The translations under genes were made by a program, and so were the position numbers. DNA of 64,000 bases, taken from assembly GCA_029202405.1 (NCBI GenBank), contig CP119312.1, forward strand, positions 191,001 through 255,000, given 5' to 3'. Origin of the DNA: Candidatus Devosia phytovorans (GTDB lineage: Bacteria > Pseudomonadota > Alphaproteobacteria > Rhizobiales > Devosiaceae). A model generated the notes under the pieces. The model had not been told where the DNA came from and made no database searches. It saw nothing but the letters and a program-made list of their open reading frames with translations. Positions 8,799 to 17,430 of this stretch are shown here, piece after piece (positions within the stretch are counted from its first letter, which is position 1; every line of letters begins with the position of its first letter).

Positions 8799-8849
8799 CG
8801 ATTTTCGCCTTCGGTATAGATTGACGCGAATCTGTGCCGGAGGCCTGAC

Positions 8850-9659
8850 GTGAAATTACTGCGCCGTATCGTGCCGGGCCTCGTGCTGCTGGTCGTCATC
8901 GCCTATGCCGGGGTCGTCGGCTACATGTATGTCAACCAGCGGGCATTGCAGTATTTCCCCGATGGCGTCGTGGTCAACCTGGCCGATGCGGCGCTGCCGC
9001 AGGCGGAGGACTTCTCCATTCCCTCGGGCGATGGCACGGTGCATGGCTGGTATCAGGCGCCGGCTGCCGGCAAGCCGGTCATCGTCTATTACAAGGGCAA
9101 TTCGGGCAGTTTTTCCGAGGAGCATGAACGCTTCGAGCAGTTCGTGGCTGATGGCTATGGCTTTGTCAGCTTCGACTATCGCGGCTTTCCACTGTCGCCC
9201 GGCGTAATCACGCAGCAGAACATGCTTGATGATTCCGTCGCCGTGTTCGACTGGGCCGATGCCAAGGGCTTTCCGATCCTGATCTGGGGCCGGTCAATCG
9301 GCTCGGGTCCGTCGACCTATGTGGCCAGCGTGCGCGATGCCGAGGCGCTGCTGCTGGAAACGCCGTTCCTGTCGGCGGTGACCGTGGCCCACGAACGCTA
9401 TCCCTTCCTGCCCGTCTATTGGGTCATGCAGGACCAGTTTCCGGTCAACGAGTGGATTGCCGATGTCGACGAGCCGGTGCTGGTGGCACATGGCACCGCC
9501 GATACGACGATCGACGTCAGCAATGGACGGCGGGTCTATGACCTGGCGCCCAATAAGGACGAACTCTGGATCGAGCCGGATGCCGGCCATGGTGACCTGT
9601 GGGATCGTGGCATCTGGAGCCATGCCATGCCGTTTTTCGACCGGGCCCTCTCCAATTGA
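8850..9659 (+). CDS. Membrane-anchored alpha/beta hydrolase
   Basis: A 269-residue protein with an N-terminal membrane anchor (residues 8-28) and an alpha/beta-hydrolase fold. The nucleophile elbow is GRSIGSG near residue 150. A likely catalytic Asp lies in HGTADTTID and the His in DAGHGDLWD. This is the layout of BEM46/ABHD13-like serine hydrolases. The substrate cannot be told from sequence. It follows the DsbA-like gene on the same strand after 51 bases and may share its transcript. Confidence 0.82.
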   Translation: MKLLRRIVPGLVLLVVIAYAGVVGYMYVNQRALQYFPDGVVVNLADAALPQAEDFSIPSGDGTVHGWYQAPAAGKPVIVYYKGNSGSFSEEHERFEQFVADGYGFVSFDYRGFPLSPGVITQQNMLDDSVAVFDWADAKGFPILIWGRSIGSGPSTYVASVRDAEALLLETPFLSAVTVAHERYPFLPVYWVMQDQFPVNEWIADVDEPVLVAHGTADTTIDVSNGRRVYDLAPNKDELWIEPDAGHGDLWDRGIWSHAMPFFDRALSN

Positions 9660-9719
9660 GCGCTTGACCTTCCTGGGCGGTAGGGCGCCAAGTCGGCGTC
9701 CTGCCTTCGGACTGCTTCA

Positions 9720-10931
9720 ATGACCAAAATCGATACTCGACCCGCGGCCATGTCGGCGCGCCGCACCGCCATTGTTGGCGGCCTGATGGTTGCCACCGGC
9801 CCTCTTAGTCTCACGCTCTATGCCCCCGCACTTCCGACCATGGTGCTTGACCTCGGCACGACAGATGCCGGCGGCAAGCTGACGCTCAGCGTCTATTTCG
9901 CGGCCTTTGCCGTGGCACAGCTGCTGTGCGGGCCCTTGTCGGATCGCTACGGCCGGCGCAGCGTCGGCATGGCCTTCTTCCTTATCTATATTCTGGGCAG
10001 CCTGATCTCGGTCGTCGCGCCGACGCTCGAAGTGCTGTTCATCGGCCGCTTCATCCAGGGCTTTGGCGTCTCGGCCGGCGTGGCGCTGTCGCGCGCCATG
10101 GTGCGCGACCAGTTCACCGGCAGCGAAGCCATCCGCATCCTGACTCTGATCAACCTGATCCTGACCGTGACGCCAGCCGTGGCGCCGACCCTTGGCAGCG
10201 TCATCCTGCTGCTGGGCAGCTGGCATCACATGTTTATCGTCATGGCGGGGTTCGGGCTGGCCATCCTGGCGCTGCTTTCCCTGGGTGCCCGGGAGACGCT
10301 GCCGGAGGATGCGCGCGTGCCCATCCGGCCATCGGTGATCCTTGGGAATTACCGCCGGCTTCTAAGTTCGCCGGACTTCCTCATGCCGTCGCTGCTGCTG
10401 GGCCTGGTGTTCAGCGGCTTTCACGGCTTTACGGCGCTGCTGCCCTTCGTGCTCATCGACGGCATGGGGCTGACGCCATTTCAATTCGCCATGGCCATGC
10501 TGGTGCAGACCGCGTCCTTCATCACCGGAAATCTGATCGTCGGCTATCTATCGACCCGCATCAGCGGCAGCCGGCTGGTGTTGATCGCCCTTGGCCTGAT
10601 CGCCCTCAGTGGCCTCGGCTTTGCCCTCTTGCCCAATCTTTTTCCGGGGTCGGTCCTCGCCATCATGGCGCCGGTCGGGGTATGGATGCTGGGACTGGCC
10701 TTTGTCAGCCCTGCCACGACAACTGCCGCCATGGCGGCATTTGGGTCCATAGCCGGGGCTGCGGGGGCCTTGACCGGTTTCTTCCAGGTGGGAGGCGGGT
10801 TCGCCGGATCGCTGGCTGCGGGAACGCTGTTTGGCGACGCCCGCACGGCCCTGACGATCCAGCTGCCGGTCGTGGCCGTGCTCGCCATCGTCGTTGCCCT
10901 GCTTGACCGGCGCCGCACAAAGCCAGTCTGA
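9720..10931 (+). CDS. MFS multidrug efflux transporter, Bcr/CflA type
   Basis: A 403-residue major facilitator protein with twelve hydrophobic segments. Motif A appears as GPLSDRYGRRSV after helix 2, and the RFIQGFGVSAGVALSRAMVRD stretch in helices 4-5 is characteristic of the Bcr/CflA drug:H+ antiporter subfamily. It should export drugs or small metabolites across the inner membrane. Transcription ends at the strong bidirectional terminator shared with rpsU on the other strand. Confidence 0.88.
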   Translation: MTKIDTRPAAMSARRTAIVGGLMVATGPLSLTLYAPALPTMVLDLGTTDAGGKLTLSVYFAAFAVAQLLCGPLSDRYGRRSVGMAFFLIYILGSLISVVAPTLEVLFIGRFIQGFGVSAGVALSRAMVRDQFTGSEAIRILTLINLILTVTPAVAPTLGSVILLLGSWHHMFIVMAGFGLAILALLSLGARETLPEDARVPIRPSVILGNYRRLLSSPDFLMPSLLLGLVFSGFHGFTALLPFVLIDGMGLTPFQFAMAMLVQTASFITGNLIVGYLSTRISGSRLVLIALGLIALSGLGFALLPNLFPGSVLAIMAPVGVWMLGLAFVSPATTTAAMAAFGSIAGAAGALTGFFQVGGGFAGSLAAGTLFGDARTALTIQLPVVAVLAIVVALLDRRRTKPV

Positions 10932-10940
10932 GGACAAACA

Positions 10941-10968
10941 AAAACGCCGTCCCGAAGGACGGCGTTTT
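10941..10968. terminator. Bidirectional intrinsic terminator (MFS gene / rpsU)
   Basis: A perfect 12-bp stem (AAAACGCCGTCC / GGACGGCGTTTT) with a CGAA loop between convergent genes. Both strands read a GC-rich stem followed by a T-run, so it serves both directions. Confidence 0.9.
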
Positions 10969-10990
10969 CAAATTCAATGCTTGCCAGCGC

Positions 10991-11260
10991 TTAGGTGCGC
11001 GGGGTCGCTGCGGCCGGACGACCGTTTGCCTGGGGCGTACGGGCCGGTGCTGCGGGCAGACCGCCTTCGCGCTGCAGACGCTTGCGAGCCAGCTTGCGGG
11101 CGCGACGAACGGCCTCGGCCTTCTGGCGAGCCTTCTTCTCAGAGGGCTTCTCGTAGTAGTTGCGCAGCTTCATCTCGCGGAAGACGCCTTCGCGCTGCAG
11201 CTTCTTCTTCAGCGCGCGCAGCGCCTGATCAACGTTATTATCGCGAACGACTACTTGCAA
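10991..11260 (-). CDS. rpsU: 30S ribosomal protein S21
   Basis: An 89-residue basic protein starting MQVVVRDNNVDQALRALKKK, the classical bS21 N-terminus. A helix-rich Arg/Lys region follows (residues 40-66), then an Ala/Pro-rich tail of about 20 residues that is common in alphaproteobacterial S21. It sits at the mRNA exit site of the small subunit and helps translation initiation. It is a single-gene unit ending at the shared terminator. Confidence 0.95.
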   Translation of the reverse strand: MQVVVRDNNVDQALRALKKKLQREGVFREMKLRNYYEKPSEKKARQKAEAVRRARKLARKRLQREGGLPAAPARTPQANGRPAAATPRT

Positions 11261-11495
11261 AGGTCAACCGCCCTTTCGAAGCTTGGACATGTGGGTTTGG
11301 AATAGAGCGCCGACACCAAAAAGCACCGTCGCCGACCAGCAGAGCCAGTCACCGTGGGCCGCTCTATAGCCCAGCTATCTGGGCTTGTCCACTCCCGCAG
11401 AGGATAAAACCGCGGAATTGGGGATATCCGGGCTTGTCCTTGTTGCGTTGCAGCGAAACAGTCGAGCCAGTTGATTTTGCCCATGGAGTGCCAGA

Positions 11496-12182
11496 ATGGC
11501 AAGCGCGCTGCTGCTGTTGCCCGGATTGATCTGTGACGAGAGGCTGTGGCGCGACGTCATGGCCGGGCTCAATGCGCATTCCATGGTCGCCGACCTGACG
11601 CAGGACGAGACCATGGAGGCCATGGCGGCGCGCGCCCTGGCCGCCGCGCCGGCCCGATTCGCCCTCGCAGGGCTTTCCATGGGCGGTTATGTCGCCTTCG
11701 AAATCCTGCGGCAGGCGCCCGAGCGCGTCACACATCTGGCCCTGCTCGATACCTCCGCCCGGGCCGACGACGAGGCCCGCAAGGCAACGCGGCGCAAGGG
11801 TATCGAGATGGTGGGGCAGGGCAAGTTCATCGGCGTATCGCGCGGACTGCTCGGCAATCTGATTGCGCCCCAGCATATGGGCACTGAGATTGCCCGCGAG
11901 GTTCAGACCATGAGCGAGCGGGTGGGGCAGGAGGCCTATATCCGCCAGCAGAAGGCGATCCTTGGCCGGGTGGACTCACGGCCGCTGCTGGGCACCATAG
12001 CGATTCCCACACTGGTCGGCGTCGGCGAGGCCGACAGGATGACGCCGCCCGAACTGGCCGAGGAAATGGTAGCTGGTATCGATGGGGCGGACCTGGTCCG
12101 CTTCCCCGACAGCGCGCATCTACCAACAATGGAGAACCCGGCGGCGGTGATTGAAGCGATGAAGGGGTGGCTGGCACGCTGA
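11496..12182 (+). CDS. Alpha/beta hydrolase, RsbQ/MenH-like
   Basis: A 228-residue soluble alpha/beta hydrolase. The oxyanion/start strand is LLLLPGLICDERLW, the nucleophile motif is GLSMGGYVAF (Ser near residue 64), a likely catalytic Asp lies in GVGEADRMTP, and the catalytic His is in DSAHLPTMENP. No signal peptide. The substrate is not predictable. It converges on purK, with a large palindromic repeat in the gap. Confidence 0.85.
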   Translation: MASALLLLPGLICDERLWRDVMAGLNAHSMVADLTQDETMEAMAARALAAAPARFALAGLSMGGYVAFEILRQAPERVTHLALLDTSARADDEARKATRRKGIEMVGQGKFIGVSRGLLGNLIAPQHMGTEIAREVQTMSERVGQEAYIRQQKAILGRVDSRPLLGTIAIPTLVGVGEADRMTPPELAEEMVAGIDGADLVRFPDSAHLPTMENPAAVIEAMKGWLAR

Positions 12183-12188
12183 TCGAGC

Positions 12189-12314
12189 CACGCCCTCGTG
12201 GTTCGAGGGTCGCTTCGCTCCCACCTCACCATGAGGGCTGTTCTAATATTGAGCTAACAGTAGCCCTCATGGTGAGGTGCTTTGCGCAGCAAAGCCTCGA
12301 ACCACGAGGGCGTG
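12189..12314. repeat. 126-bp intergenic palindromic repeat with nested perfect arms
   Basis: Outer arms at 12189-12208 and 12295-12314 are perfect 20-bp inverted copies. Inner arms at 12222-12239 and 12262-12279 are perfect 18-bp inverted copies, separated by an AT-rich 22-nt centre. The arms echo each other (CCCTCGTGGTTCGAGG versus CACCTCACCATGAGGG). It lies between the convergent stop codons of the hydrolase and purK. It has the look of a dispersed REP/BIME-like element and may also block read-through. Confidence 0.8.
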
Positions 12315-12317
12315 CCC

Positions 12318-13406
12318 CTATGCCCGCCGTGTAATCCGGTTCACATGCCCCATCTTGCGGCCCGGACGGATCTCCGTCTTGCCGTAGAGATGAGGCTGGG
12401 TATCCCCGTCCAGCTCGCCAGGGACGACATTGACCTCGTCGCCGACGAGATTTTCCATCACGACATCGGCCATGCGGGTGGGATCGCCCAGCGGCCAGCC
12501 GAGCACGGCGCGGATATGCTGCTCGAACTGGTCGGTGAGACAGACCGCCTCGGTCCAATGGCCTGAATTGTGCACGCGGGGCGCGATCTCGTTGACCATC
12601 AGCGTCGGGCGCTCGCCGGGCACGACGAAGAATTCGACACCCAGCACACCGACATAGTCGAGCGCCACGACGATCACTTTGGCTAGCATGGCGGCATGTT
12701 TTTCCACACCCGACGCGATCTCGGCCGGCACGGTGCTGGTAAAGAGGATGTGGTGGCGATGGACGTTTTCGGCAGCGTCGAAGGCGCGCACTTCGCCCGA
12801 GACATTGCGCGCGACGACAACCGAGATTTCTTTCTCGAAAGGCACGAAGGCTTCGAGCACCAGCGGCTTGGGCTCCAGCGCGGCAAATGCCGCGGCGGCG
12901 TCGGCGCGGTCGCGCAGCACGCGCTGGCCCTTGCCGTCATAGCCGAGCCTTGTGGTCTTGAGCACGGCGGGCAGGCCGAGGTCGTCGATCGCCTGTTCCA
13001 GCTCGGCCAAAGTCTCGACCTTGCGATGCGGGGCGACGGGAATGTTCTTGGATGCGAGAAAGCTTTTTTCCGCCAGCCGGTCCTGGGAAATGGCCAGGGC
13101 ATTGGCGCCGGGGCGCAGCGGCTTGCGGGCAGCCAGGAATTCGGCGGTCCGGGCGGGCACATTCTCGAATTCATAGGTGATGACATCAACCGCATCGGCA
13201 AAGGCGGCGAGGGCCACTTCGTCGTCGTAGGCGGCCACTGTCTTGTGCGGCGTGACCTCGAAAGCGGGGCTGTTGGGGTCAGGGCAGAAGATATGCGTGC
13301 GCATGCCCAGCTTGCTGGCGGCGAGCGAGAGCATGCGGCCGAGCTGACCGCCGCCCAGAATGCCGATCATGCTGCCGGGCGGCAGCGCGGAAAACTCGGT
13401 GGTCAC
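12318..13406 (-). CDS. purK: 5-(carboxyamino)imidazole ribonucleotide synthase
   Basis: A 362-residue ATP-grasp enzyme making N5-CAIR from AIR, bicarbonate and ATP in purine synthesis. The N-terminal GILGGGQLGRM is the PurK signature. The ATP-grasp core follows (VLKTTRLGYDGKGQ, EKEISVVVARN), and late in the protein VNEIAPRVHNSGHWT gives metal and substrate contacts. It starts five bases after the purE stop, so the two are translated from one message. Confidence 0.97.
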   Translation of the reverse strand: MTTEFSALPPGSMIGILGGGQLGRMLSLAASKLGMRTHIFCPDPNSPAFEVTPHKTVAAYDDEVALAAFADAVDVITYEFENVPARTAEFLAARKPLRPGANALAISQDRLAEKSFLASKNIPVAPHRKVETLAELEQAIDDLGLPAVLKTTRLGYDGKGQRVLRDRADAAAAFAALEPKPLVLEAFVPFEKEISVVVARNVSGEVRAFDAAENVHRHHILFTSTVPAEIASGVEKHAAMLAKVIVVALDYVGVLGVEFFVVPGERPTLMVNEIAPRVHNSGHWTEAVCLTDQFEQHIRAVLGWPLGDPTRMADVVMENLVGDEVNVVPGELDGDTQPHLYGKTEIRPGRKMGHVNRITRRA

Positions 13407-13411
13407 AGGCG

Positions 13412-13906
13412 TTACTCGGTGTCTGCAGGAAAGAGCGGGACGGCGGCCGACTGGCGGGCGCGGAAGGCGTCGAGCCGGTCCGCCAGATCGTCATCGGAGA
13501 GGGCGAGGACGGCCGCCGCGATCAGCGCGGCATTGATGGCGCCGGGCTCGCCGATGGCCAGGGTGCCGACGGGAATGCCACCGGGCATCTGGACGATCGA
13601 GAGCAGGCTGTCCTGGCCATTGAGGGCCTTGGATTTGACCGGTACGCCGAATACCGGCAGCGGCGTCATGGCGGCGATCATGCCCGGCAGGTGAGCGGCG
13701 CCACCGGCGCCGGCGATGATGACCTTGAAGCCTTCCGAGCGGGCATTGGTGGAAAAATCCACCAGGCGTTCGGGTGTGCGATGAGCGGAGACGATGCGCG
13801 CCTCGTATTCGACTTCGAGCGCTTCGAGCGTCTCGGCGGCGAGGCGCATGGTGGGCCAGTCGGACTGGCTGCCCATGACGATGGCGACAGGTGGTTTGGT
13901 CAGCAT
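13412..13906 (-). CDS. purE: N5-carboxyaminoimidazole ribonucleotide mutase (class I PurE)
   Basis: A 164-residue enzyme that converts N5-CAIR to CAIR, the step after PurK. Motifs are VMGSQSDWPTM at the N-terminus, the catalytic-His region SAHRTPER, GAGGAAHLPGM, and QMPGGIPVGTLAIG. The ATG at 13906 is preceded by AGGGAG; an in-frame start 18 codons upstream would add a non-conserved segment. Presence of purK shows this is the class I (N5-CAIR) enzyme. Confidence 0.96.
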   Translation of the reverse strand: MLTKPPVAIVMGSQSDWPTMRLAAETLEALEVEYEARIVSAHRTPERLVDFSTNARSEGFKVIIAGAGGAAHLPGMIAAMTPLPVFGVPVKSKALNGQDSLLSIVQMPGGIPVGTLAIGEPGAINAALIAAAVLALSDDDLADRLDAFRARQSAAVPLFPADTE

Positions 13907-13980
13907 AGAGCTGGCTCCCTCAAGCTCCACAAAGCGCGCAAGTAGCCCAGATTTCGCCACAAAACAAGGCGGTTAGAGCC

Positions 13981-14196
13981 TCATGCGATGATATCTGGCA
14001 GCAGAATATTCTCGAGCTGGACGATGCGATCCTTGAGCGCCAGTTTGCGCTTCTTGAGCCGCTGGATCAGCATGCGATCGGCAACATGGGATGCGGTCAG
14101 CGTATCGATCGCCGCGTCGAGATCGCTGTGTTCCTGCCGCTTGGTGGCCAGTTCCAGACCAAAAGCGGCTTCCTGTTCCTTGGTGAGCGAAAGCAT
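13981..14196 (-). CDS. YdcH/DUF465 family small protein
   Basis: A 71-residue, almost entirely helical protein of the YdcH/DUF465 family. It has heptad-like charged helices and the typical DRMLIQRLKKRKLALKDRI C-terminal core, in which the second helix is highly basic. Function is unknown across the family. It lies 74 bases upstream of purE on the same strand and is divergent from a second, shorter DUF465 gene at 14354. Confidence 0.8.
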   Translation of the reverse strand: MLSLTKEQEAAFGLELATKRQEHSDLDAAIDTLTASHVADRMLIQRLKKRKLALKDRIVQLENILLPDIIA

Positions 14197-14353
14197 AGAA
14201 TGCGACTTACCCCTGACGCCTCAGCCGTCAGTTCTGGTTAACCGATCACGCGGTGTTTTGCACCAGATTTCCAGAGGGGCCCGAAAGGCAGTCGACAGGA
14301 CGTGAATTATTTGTGACGATCGAGTCGTCCACAGAGGCTTTCAAGGAGTTGTC

Positions 14354-14524
14354 ATGACGACTGAAGGGCATATCGCGGCGCTGGAGCGCCGTCATCAGGA
14401 GCTGGACCGCCAGATCCAGGCCGAGATGCAAAGCACACGGTTCGACGATCTTGCAGTCGCCGCACTCAAGCGCAAAAAGCTCGAAGTGAAGGACGAAATC
14501 TTCAGGTTCAACGCAACCCAATAG
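14354..14524 (+). CDS. Second YdcH/DUF465 family small protein
   Basis: A 56-residue ORF. The translation begins MTTEGHIAALERRHQELD and carries the family's C-terminal LKRKKLEVKDEIFR. A GGAG ribosome site lies just upstream (CAAGGAGTTGTC before the ATG) and an intrinsic terminator follows 26 bases after the stop, which supports a real monocistronic gene. Helical throughout; function unknown. It is paralogous to the divergent gene at 13981-14196. Confidence 0.8.
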   Translation: MTTEGHIAALERRHQELDRQIQAEMQSTRFDDLAVAALKRKKLEVKDEIFRFNATQ

Positions 14525-14550
14525 CGGCAGAAAATTTTGAAGAGGGAGAA

Positions 14551-14580
14551 GGGTCACAGCATGCGCTGCGGCCCTTTTTT
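14551..14580 (+). terminator. Terminator after the small DUF465 gene
   Basis: Stem GGGTCACAGC / GCTGCGGCCC (one mismatch, one G-T pair) with an ATGC loop, followed by six T residues. It also lies at the 3' end of the convergent TauE-type gene. Confidence 0.8.
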
Positions 14581-15346
14581 ATGCGCTGAAGAACAGGCCC
14601 ATGGCGCCCTTGTAGATCAGGTAGAGCGACAGCAGGAAGACCAGCCAGTAGGCAATGCGATAGAACCATTTCATGGAAATGCGGCGGACGAGGAAAATGC
14701 CGCCGAGCACGCCGACAATGCCGACCGGGATCAGCGACGCGGAGAGTTGCAGGTTGTGCACATTGAGCTGGCCGAGGAAGAAATAGGGCACCAGCTTGGC
14801 CGTGTTGACGATGGCAAAGAACACCGAGGTCGTGCCGGCATAGACGGCGGGCGGCAGGCGCTGCGGCAGGACGTAAATCTGGAACGGCGGGCCACCGGTG
14901 TGGCTGATGAAGCTGGTGAAGCCGGCAAAGCCGCCCCAGAAAGTGCCCCAGGGCCGTGACGGCGGCAGGCCCTCGAGCTTGTTGCGCAGCGGCAGGATGG
15001 CGTCGAGGATGAAGAGCAGCGTCACCACGCCGACAAACAGCAGCACGGCATCGTCGGAGACCACGCTCCACAGCAGCCAGCCGATGATCGTGCCCACGGC
15101 CGCGCCGGGCAGCATGATGGCGATGATGCGCCAGTCCACTTCCTTGCGATAGGTCCAGACTGCGAAGGCATCCATGGCCAGGAGTACCGGCAGCATCATG
15201 CCGGCGGCATCGCGGGCGGGCATGACGAGGCTGAGCAGGGGCACGCCGACCATGCCGAGACTGCCGAGCAGGCCAGCCTTGGAGAGGCCGACGATCAGCA
15301 CCGCGATCACGGCGATCGTGACGAAATAGGGATCAAACACTGGCAT
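14579..15346 (-). CDS. TauE/SafE (TSUP) family permease
   Basis: A 255-residue membrane protein with about eight hydrophobic helices and the inverted-repeat layout of the TSUP/TauE-SafE family. An N-terminal SKAGLLGSLGMVGVPLLSL repeat element recurs in the second half as FAGFTSFISHTGGPPFQIY, the GGP motif being a family hallmark. Members export or import sulfite, sulfoacetate or other organosulfur compounds. The substrate here is unknown and no sulfur genes are adjacent. Confidence 0.87.
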   Translation of the reverse strand: MPVFDPYFVTIAVIAVLIVGLSKAGLLGSLGMVGVPLLSLVMPARDAAGMMLPVLLAMDAFAVWTYRKEVDWRIIAIMLPGAAVGTIIGWLLWSVVSDDAVLLFVGVVTLLFILDAILPLRNKLEGLPPSRPWGTFWGGFAGFTSFISHTGGPPFQIYVLPQRLPPAVYAGTTSVFFAIVNTAKLVPYFFLGQLNVHNLQLSASLIPVGIVGVLGGIFLVRRISMKWFYRIAYWLVFLLSLYLIYKGAMGLFFSA

Positions 15347-15414
15347 GGGGACAGTCCGGGACAGGTCGAACCAGTGGGTACGCTTCGGTCAGGCTTGTCA
15401 ATCGCTGCGCAAAC

Positions 15415-15444
15415 AAAAAGGCCGCTCCCTTGCGAGGAGCGGCC
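15415..15444 (-). terminator. Intrinsic terminator after trcR
   Basis: On the minus strand a 9-bp stem (GGCCGCTCC / GGAGCGGCC) with a seven-base loop is followed by TTTTT. It lies 21 bases past the trcR stop. Confidence 0.88.
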
Positions 15445-15465
15445 CTATAATTCAGCTGACGTGAC

Positions 15466-16188
15466 TTAGTTGTCGGTATCGCTCTTGAGCGACTTGAGCT
15501 TGGCAAAGACCGAGTCGGCGTCGAAATCGTCCTGAGCCGCTTCGGGGCGGTGATCGCCTTCGGCGAACTCGCCCGCTTCGCCATGACCACGGCCACCGGC
15601 GCGGGCCAGGGCTTCCTCGGCGGTCATCAGCATCGTGCCTTCTTCGGCCTCGTCCGGACCGGTCGAGCCCTTGGAAGCGCGCTTGACCTCGAGATCGAGG
15701 TCGATCTGGCTGCAGAGGCCCAGGGTTACCGGATCCATGGCGGTCAGGTTGGCGGCGTTCCAGTGGGTCGATTCACGCACCGAGTCGATGGTCGACTTGG
15801 TGGTGCCGACCAGACGCATGATCTGGGCGTCCTTGAGCTCGGGATGGTTGCGCACCAGCCACTTGATGGCATTGGGGCGCTCGTTGCGGCGCGAAATCGG
15901 AGTATAGCGCGGGCCCTTGCGCTTGGCAGCGGCAACGCGAACCTTGGGCTCGCTGAGCTTCATGCGGTAATTGGGGTCGGCCTCGGCCTTTTCGATCTCT
16001 TCCTTGGTCAGCTGACCATTCTGGATCGGGTTGACACCCATGATGCCGCCGGCGACGTCGCCATCGGCAATGCCCTGAACTTCGAGCGGGTGCAGGGTGC
16101 AGAAGGCGGCGATCTGTTCGAACGACAGCGCAGTGTTGTCGACGAGCCAGACGGCGGTCGCCTTGGGCATCAACAGGGGCTGGGTCAT
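15466..16188 (-). CDS. trcR: Cell-cycle transcriptional regulator TrcR (DUF1013)
   Basis: A 240-residue protein of the DUF1013 family, known in Caulobacter/Brucella-type bacteria as TrcR, a cell-cycle transcription factor. The N-terminus LLMPKATAVWLVDNTALSF and the central ISRRNERPNAIKWLVRNHPE and VGTTKSTIDSVRE (helix-turn-helix-like) stretches are family hallmarks. The last ~60 residues are acidic and low in complexity. The ATG at 16188 has an AGGAG site ten bases upstream; a longer frame exists but is not conserved. The gene is followed by a terminator. Confidence 0.85.
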   Translation of the reverse strand: MTQPLLMPKATAVWLVDNTALSFEQIAAFCTLHPLEVQGIADGDVAGGIMGVNPIQNGQLTKEEIEKAEADPNYRMKLSEPKVRVAAAKRKGPRYTPISRRNERPNAIKWLVRNHPELKDAQIMRLVGTTKSTIDSVRESTHWNAANLTAMDPVTLGLCSQIDLDLEVKRASKGSTGPDEAEEGTMLMTAEEALARAGGRGHGEAGEFAEGDHRPEAAQDDFDADSVFAKLKSLKSDTDN

Positions 16189-16326
16189 GATAAATCTCTC
16201 CTGCAGGCGCGGCCGGCTTTCCGCCGAACCGCTCCGCCTCTTTGCTTCATGCTGAGGGGGAACTTGCCTCAATATATGGGTTTAGGGCCTGATCCGCAAT
16301 GGCAATGTCGCCGCGTTCACCGCTTG

Positions 16327-17346
16327 TTATCCCTGATCGCTGGCGCCCCATGCGGTCAGCAGCACGATCTTGCCCAGATGATTGCGCGCTTCCATGGCGC
16401 GGTGAGCTTCGGGCGCCTCTGCTATCGGATAACTGGTGACCCTGGGTTTGACCACGCCGGGTTGCGACAGCGCGGGCAAAAGATCGGTGCGGATGCGGCT
16501 GGCGATGGCGGCCTTGGTCGCGGCATCCTGCGGGCGCAGGGTCGAGCCGGAGAGCGTCAACTGCTTGGCCATCATGGTGCGCAGCGAGACCTTCGCGCTG
16601 GCGCCGTCGAGGGTCGAGATCTGGACGATGTGACCGCCGCGGGCGCAGGCAGCGATATTGTGCTCGGTCATGGCGCCGCCGATGACATCCACCACGCGAT
16701 CGACACCCCGTCCTTCGCTCAGCTCCACGGCCCGCTTGCCGATGTCCTCGCTGGTATAATCCACGGTCGCCACGGCGCCGAGCTGGCGGGCATATTCGGC
16801 CTTTTCCGCCGAAGACACCACGGCAATGGCGCGGGCGCCCAGCATGGTCGCAATCTGGATGGCCGCACCGCCAATGCCGCCCGAGGCGCCATGCACCAGC
16901 ACCCACATGCCCGGCTCCACGCCGGCGCGCATGACCAGGGTCTGGGTCACCGTGAACCAGGTTTCGGGCAGGGCAGCGGCTTGGGTCAGGCTCCAGCCAT
17001 GCGGCACGGGCAGGATCTGCCCCTGCGGTACGGCGACATAGTCGGCATAGCCGCCACCATTGGTCAGCGCCATGACGCGGTCACCGATGGCCCAGCCCGT
17101 CACGCCATCGCCCAGCGCGGCGATTTCGCCTGCTACTTCGAGGCCGGGCAGCGGCGAGGCGCCGGGCGGTGGGTCGTAGTGTCCACGGCGTTGCGCCAGG
17201 TCCGGGCCGTTGACGCCCGCCGCGGCCACGCGGATCAAGACCTCGCCGGCTTGCGGGGCGGGCAGGGGGTAGGCCTGCAGCTCAAGAGCTTCGGGACCGC
17301 CGGGCTGGGCGATGACGACGGCATTCATCTGATCGGGAAAAGACAT
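16327..17346 (-). CDS. NAD(P)H:quinone oxidoreductase, zinc-independent MDR family
   Basis: A 339-residue medium-chain dehydrogenase/reductase. The PIG3/QOR-like features are LPETWFTVTQTL, the NADPH-binding GASGGIGGAAIQIATM (near residue 150) and the MSGSTLRPQD-type segment (here LTLSGSTLRPQ). Catalytic zinc ligands of classical alcohol dehydrogenases are absent. It probably reduces quinones or alpha,beta-unsaturated carbonyls. The GTP-like start context is weak and a second Met seven codons in is possible. It is divergent from the DUF1192 gene. Confidence 0.88.
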   Translation of the reverse strand: MSFPDQMNAVVIAQPGGPEALELQAYPLPAPQAGEVLIRVAAAGVNGPDLAQRRGHYDPPPGASPLPGLEVAGEIAALGDGVTGWAIGDRVMALTNGGGYADYVAVPQGQILPVPHGWSLTQAAALPETWFTVTQTLVMRAGVEPGMWVLVHGASGGIGGAAIQIATMLGARAIAVVSSAEKAEYARQLGAVATVDYTSEDIGKRAVELSEGRGVDRVVDVIGGAMTEHNIAACARGGHIVQISTLDGASAKVSLRTMMAKQLTLSGSTLRPQDAATKAAIASRIRTDLLPALSQPGVVKPRVTSYPIAEAPEAHRAMEARNHLGKIVLLTAWGASDQG

Positions 17347-17430
17347 GGCCGCATGCTGGACGAAGTGGACTTGCTCTGCAAGCGCATGGGATTAGACTGG
17401 ACCGCCGATACTGACGAAAAGCGGCTTCTC

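Noticed and set aside
10894..11529. Plus-strand open frame across rpsU
   Set aside because: It is the complement of the S21 gene and its promoter, with Arg/Ser-rich composition and no domain.
15550..17430. A very long plus-strand open frame running antisense to trcR and the quinone oxidoreductase
   Set aside because: It is an artefact of high GC: no recognisable domain, Gly/His/Arg-biased composition, and clear conserved proteins on the other strand. Only its last 60 codons are a real gene (DUF1192).
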